Shown: positions 39,057 to 50,560, counted from the stretch's first letter. The stretch is 61,282 bases of DNA from Ophiocordyceps camponoti-saundersi (nom. inval.) (GCA_003339415.1 PDHQ01000211.1:1-61282), one strand, 5' to 3'. Made by a program: numbers and translations. Notes: generated by a model from the sequence alone, not told the origin.

Positions 39057-42000
39057 TTAATTTCTAAGATATTAAATATCTTAAAAATACTTAATTAGTA
39101 TAGTTAACTTAAATCTAAGATATTAATAAAAGGTAAGTTAATATTAGTTTTATTAGATAATATTATTTAGTTTAAAAAAGAGTTTAATATTAAATATTTA
39201 TTAAGGTTATCTAAGAAGTCCTTTTTAGTAATTTATTAAAAGATTATAAAAAAGAATTAATTATTAAGATTTAATATAATATTAACTTTTTCTTTTTATT
39301 TAAAGAAGATTAGCTTATTACTTAAGTTAAAAATAGTTAAATAAAAATAATTATAAATAATTAAATTAAAAAAAAATAAAAATTAGAAAAAAAAATAAAA
39401 TTATAATTTTTAAAAGGATCCTTAATTAGTATTAAAATTATATTTATTAAAAGAGGAGGGATTATTATTATTAAAATAGCTATTATATATTTATAAATAG
39501 CTAGTCCTTTATAAATAGAATAATATTTAATATATATTCCTTCGTAAAATTAAATTTAAAGCTTTTATTAAGAGTTAAGGATATTAATTTTATAAGGGAT
39601 TAAGAACCTTTATTTTAATAAAACTTTAGTAAGAAAACGCTTAATAACTTAAGCGCTAGCTTTAAATTTACTAAAGTAAAACTTATTATAAATTTTATTA
39701 ATAATATATAAAATAAAAGTAACTTAATTATAAGTTAAGGTTAATTTAATATTATTTAAGCTTTAAATTATTATTAAATTATAGTTAATATTATTAAACT
39801 TATTAAGTAAGTTTTTCTTATTAAGTATAAAGGTCCTATACTCCTTAACGTTTATAAAAAGCTAACTCTATTAATATAGAATAACTTAAGAGGTTCTAAG
39901 GTATATGCGGTATACGCACTTAGGGTTATAGTCCGTGTGCAGCCTACGCCCGTCCCGCGCGCGGCGCTAACTAATCGTATGCGCCTATATATACCCCGCG
40001 CCCGTTATACGCGCGGACTTAACTAAGCACCCCCTACGTAACTTAGCTATTCGGGCGCAGCCCGAATCCCTTATAATAAGGGATTTATCTATTTTAATAT
40101 TAATATATATTTTTATAATATTAAAAAATCTATTTTTACTAAATATTAAAATCTTTATATAAGAGAAATAAGAAACTTATTTTAAAAAGAAATTAATTAT
40201 TTATAAAATAGCTTTAATAATAAAAAGGTTTTTAAGAAAAAAGTTTCTAATAATATTAAGAGGTTTTATTTTATATTTCTTAAGATTCGAAATAAGATAA
40301 TATAAGTTATTAGCTAATTATTTATCTTTAAATATCTTAGAGGAGTTATCTTCTAAGGGCTATTCTAAGATATTAAAGATAATATTATATATTTTCGAAA
40401 AGATAGTAAAAACTTTATTTATATTAAGGTTTTAATTTATAAATTTATAAATAAAGTTAATAAGAATAGGATTACTTTTTTAAGCTTTCTTTATTTTTTT
40501 TTAAAAAAGGCTACTTTACTTTTATTTTAAATTTAATATTTTTATTAAAAAGTTTCCAGGTATTATCTATTAGCTTTTTAGAGAAATTATTTAGTTTATA
40601 TTTTAATTAGCGGTTTAGATTTCGCGGGGATTTCTCCTTAAGATTATTTACCTTACGTTCTTATTAAGGTAACTTACTTAAAGCTATATATTAAATAATA
40701 TTATTTTAAAAAATACCTTAAATTTCTCTAATTAGCTTAATTTAGAAGTTTAGAATAAGTTATTTATATTTATATACTTAATTATCTAAGGTATTTTCGC
40801 TAATTAGCTATTAGAAAATTTCTTAAAGAAAAATATTAAGTTAGGAAAAGATAATTATTAATATAGATTATTTAAGATAAAAAGCTACTTAAGCTATCCT
40901 TTTTATTTTTAATATTTATAATTAGAAATCTTTTCTAGTAAATATATTTTAAAATATAAAGCTTTATTTTTATATAATAAAAGCGGTAATATTAAGTTAG
41001 ATAGTAAACTTTTTCTATAAAGCTTTTACCTATCCTTAGATTCTAAGATTAGGAAAAATAAGTTTTAATTTAATCTATAAATTTAAATCTCCGGAATATT
41101 ATTTTATAATATAATCTCTAAAAAAAAGAATAAGTTATATAAGTCTATTAATATAATCTTTATTTTAAGCTATAACTTATTTTAAAATATTTATAAATTA
41201 GTTAATATTTTAATAAATAATAGTTTAATTAGTTTCCTTAATTTAATTAAAAGTAATATTAAAAATATTAGCTAGTTTAAATTATCTAATATTTTTAGCT
41301 TATAGCTAAACTTATTATTTAAATAGTTTTTATAAGTTTAATTAATTATATAATTATAAATTATCTTCTAAGTTAATATATTCTAAATAATCTAAGTTTT
41401 AAAATATAATATTATAAAAGTAAAATATTTTATTAACTATTTATACTAATTTTTCCTCTTTTAAGGAAAAAGGGGGAGGTTTTCTAGAATTAAATAATAT
41501 TATAAGGGGATTTAGAAAATACTATTTCCTTAAAATATTCTTCTTAAAGGTAAAAAGTTCTCCTTTTAGAGAGGATTTTAATAATATAAAGGTTTTCTTA
41601 CCTTTATTTAGTAAAAAGAGCTTAGCCTTTTCCTTACTTTTTTCTTAAAAAAGGAGCTTAGTATTTTTATTATCTTCCTCTTATAAGGCGGGTTATTTAC
41701 TTTTACCTTTAGTATTATTTATAATTTAAAAATATTCTTAAATAAAAAATAACTAGTTTTTTAAGGGAATTTTAAATAAGTAAAAGATACTATTTAATAT
41801 ATACCTTAGTTAATTTACTTATTTAAATAGTTAATTATAATTTATAACTATATCTAAATTAGTTAAGAAATAATTAATTATAATAAGTAATTTAATTTTT
41901 TAGGGATTATCTTAATATAGTAAGTATTTTTTAATAAGCTTTATTTCTTTATATTATAAAAGAGGAAATTTATTTTTAAAAAGGTAAGGGTTTTTTACTT

Positions 42001-42245
42001 TTTTATAAATATTAAAAATATAAGCTTTTTCTTTCTTAGCGGTAACTTCTTTTTAAATTACCTTAAGAAGTTTAAAGGTAAAGAAATAATATATAGCTAA
42101 GGTAAAATAATAAATATAATAAAGCTTTTTTCTAAGCTAAAAATCTACGCTTATAAAATCTTATTAATAAAAATATTTTAAGTTTAATTTATTACCTTAA
42201 TAGCTAAAAATCTATAAGTTAATATAATATAAAATTATTATTAGT
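39057..42245. other. Interior of the large LTR element, right part
   Basis: RIP-mutated DNA right of the Copia insertion, with the 250-bp repeat inside it. No motif that I trust. Confidence 0.5.
39826..40075. repeat. 250-bp solo-LTR-like repeat, copy 1
   Basis: It starts TATAAAGGTCC and ends ATCCCTTATA. A second copy of exactly 250 bp is at 56938-57187. Near its end is a hairpin, ATTCGGGC-GCA-GCCCGAAT. The middle keeps GC-rich CCCGCGCGCGGCGC and CCCCGCGCCCG blocks. Flanking pentamers TTAAG (39821-39825) and ATAAG (40076-40080) agree in 4 of 5 bases. The form fits a solo LTR, but no internal sequence or partner is present to prove it; a short MITE-like element is the alternative. Confidence 0.75.
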
Positions 42246-42839
42246 TAATATATGCTTATATATATAATCTTCTAATAAGCGTATATATTAAGCTAACTAT
42301 TAAATATAATATATTAAAAAAGGAGATAAGTTAGCTATTAATTATAAGATTATAAAATAGCTATTATAAAAGGTATAAGTATAAGTAAAAGTTTTTTAAA
42401 AATTAAAATAATAATTATAAAAGAATTTAAATTATTACTTAAAGGAATATTAAGCTAATTATATAATTAAAAGCTTAAAGAAGATTTCTTAATATAATCT
42501 TAAAAATATTTACTTAAGGGGATTTTACGGTAATTTCCGTATATATTAGTAAAACGAAGATTTCCTAATATATAGTAATTTCCTAATATATAGGGATTTC
42601 CTAGTAAAATCCGGAGATTTCTAAAAGTATATTTTAATATTAAATCTAATAGGAAATCTTAGTAAAATCTTAAGAGTTATTATAGAGAAATCCTAATAGG
42701 AAATCTTAGTAATTTTCTAAGCGTAAAGGTAATAAAGTTTTTAGGGGAAATCTAAGTAAAATCCTAAAAGGGGAAATCCTAGTAAAATATTATAAGAGGT
42801 TAGGCGATTTATAAGAGTGTTATTATATATCCCATATTA
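42246..42839. repeat. Right 594-bp LTR of the large nested element
   Basis: It matches 24558-25151 and is followed directly by the target copy ACTTT. Confidence 0.92.
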
Positions 42840-43102
42840 ACTTTTTAATCTATTATATAATATTATAAAAAACTTTATTTAAAAAGTATATTATAAATAA
42901 ATTTTATTTTCTAATGTTTTTTTAAATTATTCTATTTTATAATAAGCTTTATAATATTTTTTTCCTTTTATTATAGCTTATTATATAAGTATATAATATT
43001 ACCCTTAACTTTTATTATATTAATTTAAAAATTACCTTTCCCTTTTTATATTACCTTTTTTCTCTTTTTTAATTATTACTAACTTCTTTCTTTATAACTA
43101 TA

Positions 43103-45750
43103 ATAAGCGATAAGAATAAACATCGCTACGCGAGCTATTATAATAAGTTAAAATAAGCTTTTAAAGCTATATATAAAAAAGGTATAATTTATAATAACTT
43201 AGAGGCTTTTAGGCTATTAGTTAAATAATTTATAAGCGCTATAATATTATCGAAAAATTTTTATAAGGGAAATATACCTAGTATTTAGTTTTAATTTACC
43301 GAAAAATATCCGAAGATTACTATCGTATTTTACTATATTATATTTAGAATACGCGTAATATTTAAAAAAATAAAATCTACGGTAAATATTAATAAATAAA
43401 ATATTTATAAAAATAATAAATATCGAATAATTAATAGCTTTAATTATTAAACTAATCTTAATTAAGTTAATAATTATAAAGTTAATAATATTAACGCTAA
43501 AAATAATAAAGTTTATAATATTAATATTAATAATACTAATATTAATAATATTAATATTAATAATATTAAAGTTAATAATAATAATATTAATAATATTAAG
43601 GTTAATAATAATAACGTTAACGATAATAATATTAAAAAAACTAAATTTATATAATATTAACTTAAGCTTTAGGAAAAAAGCTTATTTCCGCGATACTACC
43701 CTTAGTTTTAGTAAAATATATACCCCCCTTACTTACGCTAGGAAAAAAGACTAAATATAAAATAAGCTTACTATAAAATATAATTATAATAACGTTACTT
43801 ATATTAGCTAAAAAGATTAAGATATATAATAAAAAATTATATAATTTACTTAAATAATATTTAAAAAAGAATAAAATACTTATATTATTAAATATAAATA
43901 TAATAGAATAGAATATTTAAAATTATAAAAATAAATAATAAGGAGATATAAGCTTTTTAATAAAAAACTATAATTTAGTATAAGTTAAAGCTTTTAGGAG
44001 ATAATATATTAAAAATATTATTATAATTAATATAAATATTAAAAATATTATTATAATTAATATAAATATTAGAAATATTATTATAATTAATATTATAATT
44101 AATAAACTTTATAACTTTATAATATTAATAAATATAAAAAAAGTTATATAAAATATTAAAATAATAGCGAAATAATAAATAGATAATATTATATAGAAAA
44201 TAGAGAGTATAAAAAGCGCAGAGGTTTACGCTATATAGTAAGCTAAGGATATAAAATAGCTTAAAACTATAAAAAGCGTAAAGGCTTATATTATATAATA
44301 AGCTAAGAATATAAAATAGCTTAAGGCTATAAAGAAAAATATTATAAAAAAGTAAGCTAAAAGGAACTAAATTATAAAAAAAGCTTAAACCTTATTCTAA
44401 GCTATAAAAAAGAAAAAAGCTAATAAGAAGAAAAAAAAAGCTAATAAAAAAAGCTAAAGAAGCTTAAGCGTAAAGCTATAAAGATAGCTAAAAATAGTGC
44501 TTAAACTAAGAAAAAGGTTAAAGCCTTAGCTTAAGCTAAGAGGATAGCTAAGGCCCTAGCTAATAAAATAAAAAATAATAATATTAAGGCTAAGAAGTAA
44601 GCTTAGGATATAGAAATAAATATTAATAATACTTAGGCTAAGAAATAATAAGTTAAGAAGTAAGCTTAGGCTAAGAAATAAGTTAAGGATATTAAAAATA
44701 TTATCCTTATCTTTTCTAATTTAAGTAATAGTAAGAATAAGGAAATAAAGGAAACTAACGCTATTATTAAAATAAAGCTTATTAAGATATAGCTATTTAT
44801 AATATAGTTTATTAACGCGCCTAAGGGCGAAAATATTTATAATTTATTAAAATTTATAAGCCTTATTAGGAAGTTACTTTTTTTATTTCGGAGAAAAATA
44901 AGAAAAAAATAGCTATAAATATAATAAACTTCGCGTAAAAAGTATAAGATATAAAAACGCCTTAGATCTTTATAGTAAACGGCACTAATTATTATTTATA
45001 CCTATTAGATAAAGAAAACTTCTATATTATATATATTAATAATTATAATAAATAGGTTTAGAGATATAAAAAATAAAAAAAGTAAGATAAAAAAGGTAAT
45101 AGTAAAAAATAAATAATAAATATATAGTTAATTTATCCTTATAGCTAAAAAGGTAATAATATTAACTTTATATAGTAAAAAGGAGTAATAATAAGTATTA
45201 TAATTACGCAACTATTAAAGGCTATAGATAATATATTAATAAATAGTAAAAAAATAAATTAATAATAAAAAAAAGATATTATAAGTATTATAGCTATATA
45301 GCTATTAAAGGCTATAAGATAATATACTTATAAATAGTAAAAAAAAGCTATAATAAATATTATAGTTATATAACCGTTATTTACTATAAGTAATAACGCT
45401 TTATATAATAAAAGAGACTAATAATAAGTATTATAATTATATAACTATTATCTATTATAAGTAATAGCGCTTTATATAGTAAAAGAGACTAATAATAAGT
45501 ATTATAGCTATATAATTATTAGAAGCTATAAAATATATAGCTTTATATAATAGAAAAAAGTTACTATAAGTATTATAGCTATATAGCTATTAAAAGCTAT
45601 AAATAATATATTAATAACTAGTAAGAAAAACGAATAAATAGTAGAAAAAAGTTATTATTAATATTATAATTATATAGTTATTATATATTATAAATAATAT
45701 ACTTATAAATAATAAAAATAAATTATAATAAATATTATAGCTATATATAT
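43103..45750 (+). pseudogene. RIP-destroyed low-complexity coding region, function unknown
   Basis: From 43103 the plus strand reads ISDKNKHRYASYYNKL (the first Ile codon ATA is probably a RIP-changed ATG). It continues for about 90 residues in a protein-like way with stops only where CAA/CAG/TGG could have been. It then enters an Asn/Ile/Val-rich zone at about 43,430-43,640 (probably Asp/Val-rich before RIP). Next is a Lys/Ala/Gln-rich zone at about 44,390-44,700 with AKK-type repeats that looks like a coiled coil. Last is a degenerate tandem repeat at about 45,180-45,740. I recognise no transposase or retrotransposon domain. RIP implies it was duplicated. That it is one gene is inference; I did not follow one frame through all 2.6 kb. 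Confidence 0.5.
45170..45745. repeat. Degenerate tandem repeat, about 60-95 bp units
   Basis: Units share AAGTATTATARYTATATARCTATTA-type sequence (given as a consensus of short words: AGTATTATA, ATATAGCTATT). They alternate with AAAAGAGACTAATAAT or TATAGATAATATA words. About seven or eight units, imperfect, with RIP-type differences. They lie at the 3' end of the low-complexity coding relic. Confidence 0.7.
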
Positions 45751-46035
45751 TAAGAAATATTAGCTATATTATATTATAGCTTTATATCTATTATAGAAAA
45801 TATTATATTAATAATATAGTTAATAATATACTAAGCTTATAATATAATTACTATACTTCGTACTAATATTACTAATATTATAATAGCTATATATTAGTTT
45901 TCTAATACTATTATATCTAATACTATATTATCCTCGAGTAATAGATTTACCCCCGCCGTGTTACTACTACTAGCGCTTATAAACTATAATTCCCACTTAA
46001 ATATCTTATATAGCCTCTTTCGGTAGCCCTGCTTG
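45751..46035. other. End of the left A/T-rich block
   Basis: RIP-type sequence fades out. CpA/TpG reappear from about 45,955 and are common after 46,030. No gene was seen. Confidence 0.6.
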
Positions 46036-46201
46036 GCGCGCGAAGGTAGGTAGGCAATAGGCCTTTAGTGTCTAGGCATCTATTCGCACACTACAGCATC
46101 GGGGTATCTTTAGGGTGTATCATGTATGTATATGAAAGACACACACGCGCAAACACACTTACCTCTGGTAGCCTGGTAGCCTGTAGCCTGTAGGTATGTA
46201 C

Positions 46202-46232
<31 letters not shown>

Positions 46233-46555
46233 AAGAGAGAGCTGTCAGAAACGACATTTAGGGCAAATAGACTAAGTAAGGTGACACGATATGACAGCAC
46301 CTCGAGCCTGCAGTCGACTAACAAGAGTGTCGACTTACTCATGAATAAATAATTAATGTCCCACCTAACCCCCCGAGGTCTGCTAAACTTTCCCGCTTGC
46401 CTCGATTAAAAAAAGATTCAAAGTCACTTGCAAGTCAATACAACGTCCCGTGAACAGTTCACACTGAGACCATCTTGTGTTGCTCTTTATGTTAAGATTG
46501 TCCTACTCTGCACTCCTTCGTTCCTAGTTTTGTTCGCCCAAGAGACCACTGCTTC
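46036..46555. other. Non-RIP flank downstream of SPT5
   Basis: Balanced-composition DNA between the A/T-rich block and the SPT5 stop codon. It must hold the SPT5 3' UTR and terminator. It contains a (GA)n microsatellite at 46202-46227 and runs of AGGTAGGTAGG type near 46,042-46,052. I could not place a polyadenylation site. A short minus frame here (46342-46091) is largely the microsatellite translated and is not called. Confidence 0.6.
46202..46227. repeat. (GA)n microsatellite
   Basis: A perfect AG/GA dinucleotide run in the 3' flank of SPT5, followed by GAAAGAAAGAGAGAG. Confidence 0.95.
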
Positions 46556-49500
46556 TCAGTCGTCATCCGTATACCTCGGCCCGCTAGCTGCCGGAGTTTC
46601 TGGTGCTGCGCCATAAGCCGCCGGCGTCGGTGCCCCATAATAGCCAGATGAGCTGACGAATTCGCTGGCTCCGGGAGTCGGCGCTCCAGCCCCTGGCGTT
46701 GGTGCCGATTCCGCACCCCAGCCTCCTTGCCAACCCTCGCCAGGAGTCGGCGCACTGGCGGCGGGTGTCGGTGCCGAGTAGGCCCCTGGCGTCGGCGCGT
46801 TCAACGCCCCCGGAGTGGGCGCCCCGAAACCGGCTCCCGGAGTAGGCGCGTCGTAAGCAGTTGTCGCAGCTCCTGGCGTGTATCCCCAAGAGTCGTTGCC
46901 GCTAGCCCCTGGGGTGGGCGCGGAGGAGCCCCATGCCGGAGTTTTCGAGCCGGGAGCCCAGCTTTCCATGCCGCCACCGTACGCCGGCGTTCGCGATCCG
47001 GCGCCGAACGCGTCACCGGCCGCTGGAGTCCGGGCGCCAGACTGCCAGGCAGGCGTTCGCGATCCTGAACCGTACGCCGTCCGATTACCGTCGTAAGGGT
47101 TAACCGTCCTCGAGCCATCTGCCCAAGCTGGAGTCCGTGAGCCCGAGTAATCTTGCGCCTTCCACGCAGGAGTGCGTCCGCCGCTCGCGGCGGGTGCTGT
47201 AGGAGATGGTCAGTATCGAGCCTTGACGGCGGGACATTCGGGCCGTTGACTTACTGCGTGACCCCCAGGCAGGAACTCGCTCAGAGCTCCCCGCCCCAAT
47301 TGGCGTGCGAGAAGCCCCTTGCCAGCTTGGGACTCTGTCACCCGAGCCTCGATTGAACCCGCCGGACGGCGCCCGCCCCCTGCCGTTGATATCGATGGTG
47401 GCACCGGTCGTCTTATCTCTGAAGCTAAGTGACTCGCGCGGAACTGTGATGGTCTTACCCTTGGTGTGCAGCTCAACGCGTGCATGTGTGTCGGTAGTGT
47501 CCTTAACAATGCCCAGCAAACCCTTGTAGGGACCCTTTTTGATGATAGCCGTCTGATTGATAGCCCGGTCGCGGCCGAACTGCTTGACCGGTGGCTGCAT
47601 TGCCTTGTTCTCACCGCCATTTTTGTGAATCTTCAAAGCCGGATTCATGGTGCTGAGGTCAGGGCCCGACGACGTAGCGTTGACCCGGCCTCCCTTGGCC
47701 GCAATGGTGTTCACCATGCTGGCTTTGGTGACGAAGACGCCGGCGTTTTCCGTGCTGTCATTTGTGTGCAAGAATATGAATGAACGGTGTATGTGAATAA
47801 TCTTGCCCTGTCGCTGCTGTCCGGTAAATTCCTTGACCTTGTCGTCGAGCCGGATTTCCGAGCCGTCACGGTCGGCCGCGACAGCCTGCTTCCTCTTGGG
47901 CAGCTTGTTGGAAATCTGCGACGGCATAATTTGCCGCGTGTCGCCGTTCTGGTCCAGCACAACAAGCGACTCTCGATCAACCTTTACAACGCAGCCGACG
48001 GTGGTGGGATCGAGCTGGACGAGGTCGTGCAGCGAGAACTGCCCCAGCGATCCTTGCCCACCAATGTCACTAGCTTCCCGCAGGTCCTTGCTGAAGACGG
48101 TCACCTCTGTATTGGTTTGGTCCGTCAGGAGTGTGACACGGTCTTCGGATAGCTTGACGACGGTGCCGACCTCGTCCCGGAACTTGCTACCGCCAATTAC
48201 CTTGACGTGGTCGCCAACCTTGAACCGTTTTCGAAGACCCTTGATGGGCACTTCGATCGTCTGCCCTTCCAGATCTCCCTCTGTGACTGTCATGGTGACA
48301 ATGTCCCCTTGAACATTGGTCGCCTTGCCCACTACACCTTTCTGCTCACCCGAGTATACCTCGATGATGTCACCTGGAAGGTAAGTGACGAGAGTGTTGC
48401 TATCTTTTAGGCTGGCGGCCAAGGCCTTGAGGTCGAGGTTCTCTGTGCCGTCCTCTGCGCCGGATGCGAAGCGAGTCACTTCTTCCAGAGAAGGGTTAAC
48501 ATCGGTGACCGTAAGCTGCTGGATCTTGACGTCTTTGACCTGAAAACCATTCTCGAATTCATCTCCCATATACGACCAGGTGTTTGTGCTGGGGTTTCCC
48601 TGAATATGACGCGGATGGCGCTTGCGGGCCTCGACCTCGCTGAAGAGCCTCTGCGGTGGCCGGGGCCCGGCGGGCCCCCCTGGTCGCTTCCTCTTTCCGT
48701 CAGCGGACAAGGCTTCGTCGCGCATGCCGTAGTCGAGACGGGGAATGAACCGAACTCTAGCTTCCAAACCGTTCTCCGTCACGTCCAGAACTTGAGCCAG
48801 GTCTCCGCCGTGCTTGGCCGGCCTTCGTAGACGGACCCAAGCTCCCGGCTCGAGCGTCGGCGTCTTGGTCACGCGCAAAAGCTCCGGCATGTCCTTGATG
48901 TCTACCAGCGTCATCTTTGAGCGGGGGTAGACGTTGAGCATGCCATCCAACGCCACGAGAATGTCTGTTTGCCGCTGGGCCTCGACGTAAATGAAGCCCT
49001 TCATGACTGATTGGGTACCACCTCGCTCAAAAGCAGCTGTGATGGCCAATTCGTCCTTGGTCCCGAGCCGCTCCTCGATCCTCTTCGTAAGAGAAAGGAC
49101 AACTTCACGCTCTTTGCCCTCCTTGCACCGCACGGCCCATATGCCGGGGTCATCGACACTCGGAAGCAAGAGGCGCTTGGGCACGACGGTTGAGTCGCCA
49201 AACCCCTTGGCTGGCCTGCGGTTGCCGTATCTTTGGCGTAGGATCTCGGCTTGCTTTTCCGCATCCATGCTGGCCTCCATCTCCCGGCGACGGTCAAGCT
49301 CGCGGTGTCTGCGGTCATCGTCCAGACGGGCGCTTTCGGCTACGTCGTCGGGATGTGCGTTGTCGATAAAGTCCTCGATCTCCTCACCGTCCTTCTCTTC
49401 GTCTTCGCCTTCATCTTCGTCGTCGACTTCAGCTTCGATATCGAAGAACGCATTCCGACGGTCGCGACGCCGTTTTCTTCGATGGCCCTGGCTAGTTGCA

Positions 49501-49571
49501 TCAGTCACGGTCATCTTTTCAGGGAGGAGTTTAGCTGCGAGAGTGATGGGAGGCCAACCTGCTGCACATCA

Positions 49572-49612
<41 letters not shown>

Positions 49613-49915
49613 CCCTTCATCGTCATCGTCATCCTCCTGTCCATTTTCATGATCTACAACTCTTTGCTGTCGAACATGTTCATCTTCGTCGCCTTCGGCG
49701 CTGACATTATCGGCTCGTGACTTTCGTGGAGTCTCGTCATCGTTGTCGGCCGCGTTAGTGTCACGGTATCTAGGGCTACTGTCGCGGGCTTCTCGCTTGA
49801 AATTTCGATCTGCATCTTCGTTTGCAGGCTCGTCATCGGAAATATCGGCCGGAGCAGGGTTGAAGTCCTCTTCATCCTCCGAATCGTCAAAGTGCGGCGC
49901 GTCGGAGGGAGCCAT
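46556..49915 (-). CDS. SPT5: Transcription elongation factor Spt5 (DSIF large subunit)
   Basis: Spt5 pairs with Spt4 as DSIF, binds the RNA polymerase II clamp in the nucleus and controls elongation, capping and mRNA processing. Proposed exons are 49915-49559, 49487-47255 and 47196-46556 (3,231 nt, 1,076 residues), close to the 1,063 of yeast Spt5. Residues 1-119 are acidic with an Asp run (102-116). A basic cluster ([10 protein letters not shown], 121-130) precedes [18 protein letters not shown] spans about 230-325 (IWAVRC at 235). KOW domains are near 328-371, 486-535, 540-588, 663-711 ([13 protein letters not shown]) and 760-810 ([12 protein letters not shown]). From about 835 the C-terminal region carries TPAW-type repeats and then many APTPGA repeats, the sites phosphorylated by Bur1/Cdk9-type kinases in this family. 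The ATG has A at -3 and G at +4. Splicing is predicted: intron 2 is canonical, intron 1 has a weak donor. The gene is intact with no RIP damage. Confidence 0.96.
47197..47254 (-). other. SPT5: SPT5 intron 2 (58 nt, predicted)
   Basis: Perfect fungal signals: donor GTAAGT at 47254, branch site ACTGAC, acceptor CTACAG ending at 47197. Splicing joins WGSR to [12 protein letters not shown] and keeps the TPAW repeats in frame. Without it the frame leaves the repeat and stops at 47100. Confidence 0.96.
49488..49558 (-). other. SPT5: SPT5 intron 1 (71 nt, predicted)
   Basis: Exon 1 (...DDVQQ) runs into a stop 15 codons later, while the conserved [12 protein letters not shown] continues in another frame. 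Joining CAG|GTTGGC at 49558 to AGCCAG|GGC at 49488 restores one frame at phase 0. A branch-like ACTGAT lies 5' of the acceptor. The donor GTTGGC is weak, so the exact ends may differ, but a frame change here is needed. Confidence 0.8.
49572..49610. repeat. In-frame (TCG)13 microsatellite coding Asp
   Basis: Thirteen perfect TCG units on the plus strand, read as GAC (Asp) on the coding strand. They form most of the 15-residue Asp run in the acidic N-terminus of Spt5. A length-variable run of whole codons is tolerated there. Confidence 0.95.
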
Positions 49916-50560
49916 GATTTGCTGTCGAGATATCTAGGAGGGCGGAGCGTGTCGGCGAAAGAAGTGAGGCGGCGACGATGAGAATGGAAAAGGCGATAAA
50001 TTCAGCTTGGAAATACAGCAGCCTCCACCAGACAGGGCGCAGGATGCAAGGAGAAGTTGCTGTACATACAGGTACTAACCGTATTATGAGTTTATGACAC
50101 GCTGGTAGTGAGGTTAAGTGGGTTCTTTGCTGTGTCCTGCATTATTTGTAGGTAAGCATACCTCTGTAGGTGGTATGTACCCAGGTAGGTACCTAGAGGT
50201 GTGTATACACGTGATAACTGGGTCAGATGAGACTAATGTGGGTCACATGACCTAGTCCTGCCATCAGTAACCTTAGGTACCTACCTACCTGGTGGTAGTG
50301 TCACACGATCGTTATATAGGTAAGCGGAAACAACCAGTGCACCTCTCGAGGCGCGTTCTCATTTTGGCCTATCTGGCACGAGGTAATCACGTGCTGGCTC
50401 TGTTTCTGACAGGTAGGTATTGCTAGGTTCATGTTGTGTATATATGGCAGCGGCCCTTATAGGGCCTATTATCTGAGCATCTCTCCGCAGGTGCCTCCAC
50501 TTTTAAGTGCCAGAGCTGCGTCTGCCACAGTTTATAAGTATTTATATTTGCCACGGCACC
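49916..50560 (-). promoter_or_regulatory. SPT5 upstream region (5' UTR and promoter)
   Basis: About 0.65 kb of unmutated DNA between the SPT5 start and the right A/T-rich block; no other gene is seen. It has two CACGTG E-boxes (50208-50213 and 50388-50393) and a GGTCA-CA-TGACC inverted repeat near 50,233-50,245. It also has an inverted pair of GGTAGGTA/TACCTACC tracts (about 50,181-50,196 and 50,275-50,292). CACGTG is the site of bHLH factors such as Cbf1-like proteins. Function at this gene is inference. The transcription start is not placed. Confidence 0.6.

Larger units (their letters stand above)
24558..42839. mobile_element. Large LTR element with 594-bp LTRs, interrupted by nested insertions
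   Basis: Two 594-bp direct repeats (24558-25151 and 42246-42839) bound 18.3 kb. Both start TAATATA and end ATATTA, consistent with TG...CA ends after RIP, and a perfect 5-bp duplication ACTTT flanks them (24553-24557 and 42840-42844). Inside sit three other elements with their own ends: 25970-26549, 31775-39051 and 39826-40075. Removing them leaves about 10.2 kb for the original element. I could not identify its pol genes, its superfamily or its strand, and saw no convincing primer-binding site. Because the other elements lie inside it, it is the oldest insertion in this interval. Confidence 0.85.

Noticed and set aside
40550..42240. Long apparently open frame if TAA/TAG are read as Gln
   Set aside because: RIP removes TGA-forming TpG, so masking TAA/TAG makes almost any frame open. 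Without conserved motifs this is not evidence of coding.
46091..46342. Short minus-strand frame (83 codons) in the SPT5 3' flank
   Set aside because: Much of it is a (GA)n microsatellite read as Ser-Leu repeats. No domain, no splice context, and it lies in the expected 3' UTR/terminator.
47100..49514. Reading the SPT5 body as a separate 804-residue protein starting at 49514 and ending at 47100
   Set aside because: The start lies inside predicted intron 1, and the last 50 residues come from reading through the canonical GTAAGT...CTACAG intron 2. Splicing restores the acidic N-terminus and the C-terminal repeats.
48991..49704. Plus-strand frame of 237 codons across SPT5 exons 1-2
   Set aside because: It is the antisense shadow of the acidic coding strand (Ser/Arg-rich translation), with no features of its own.
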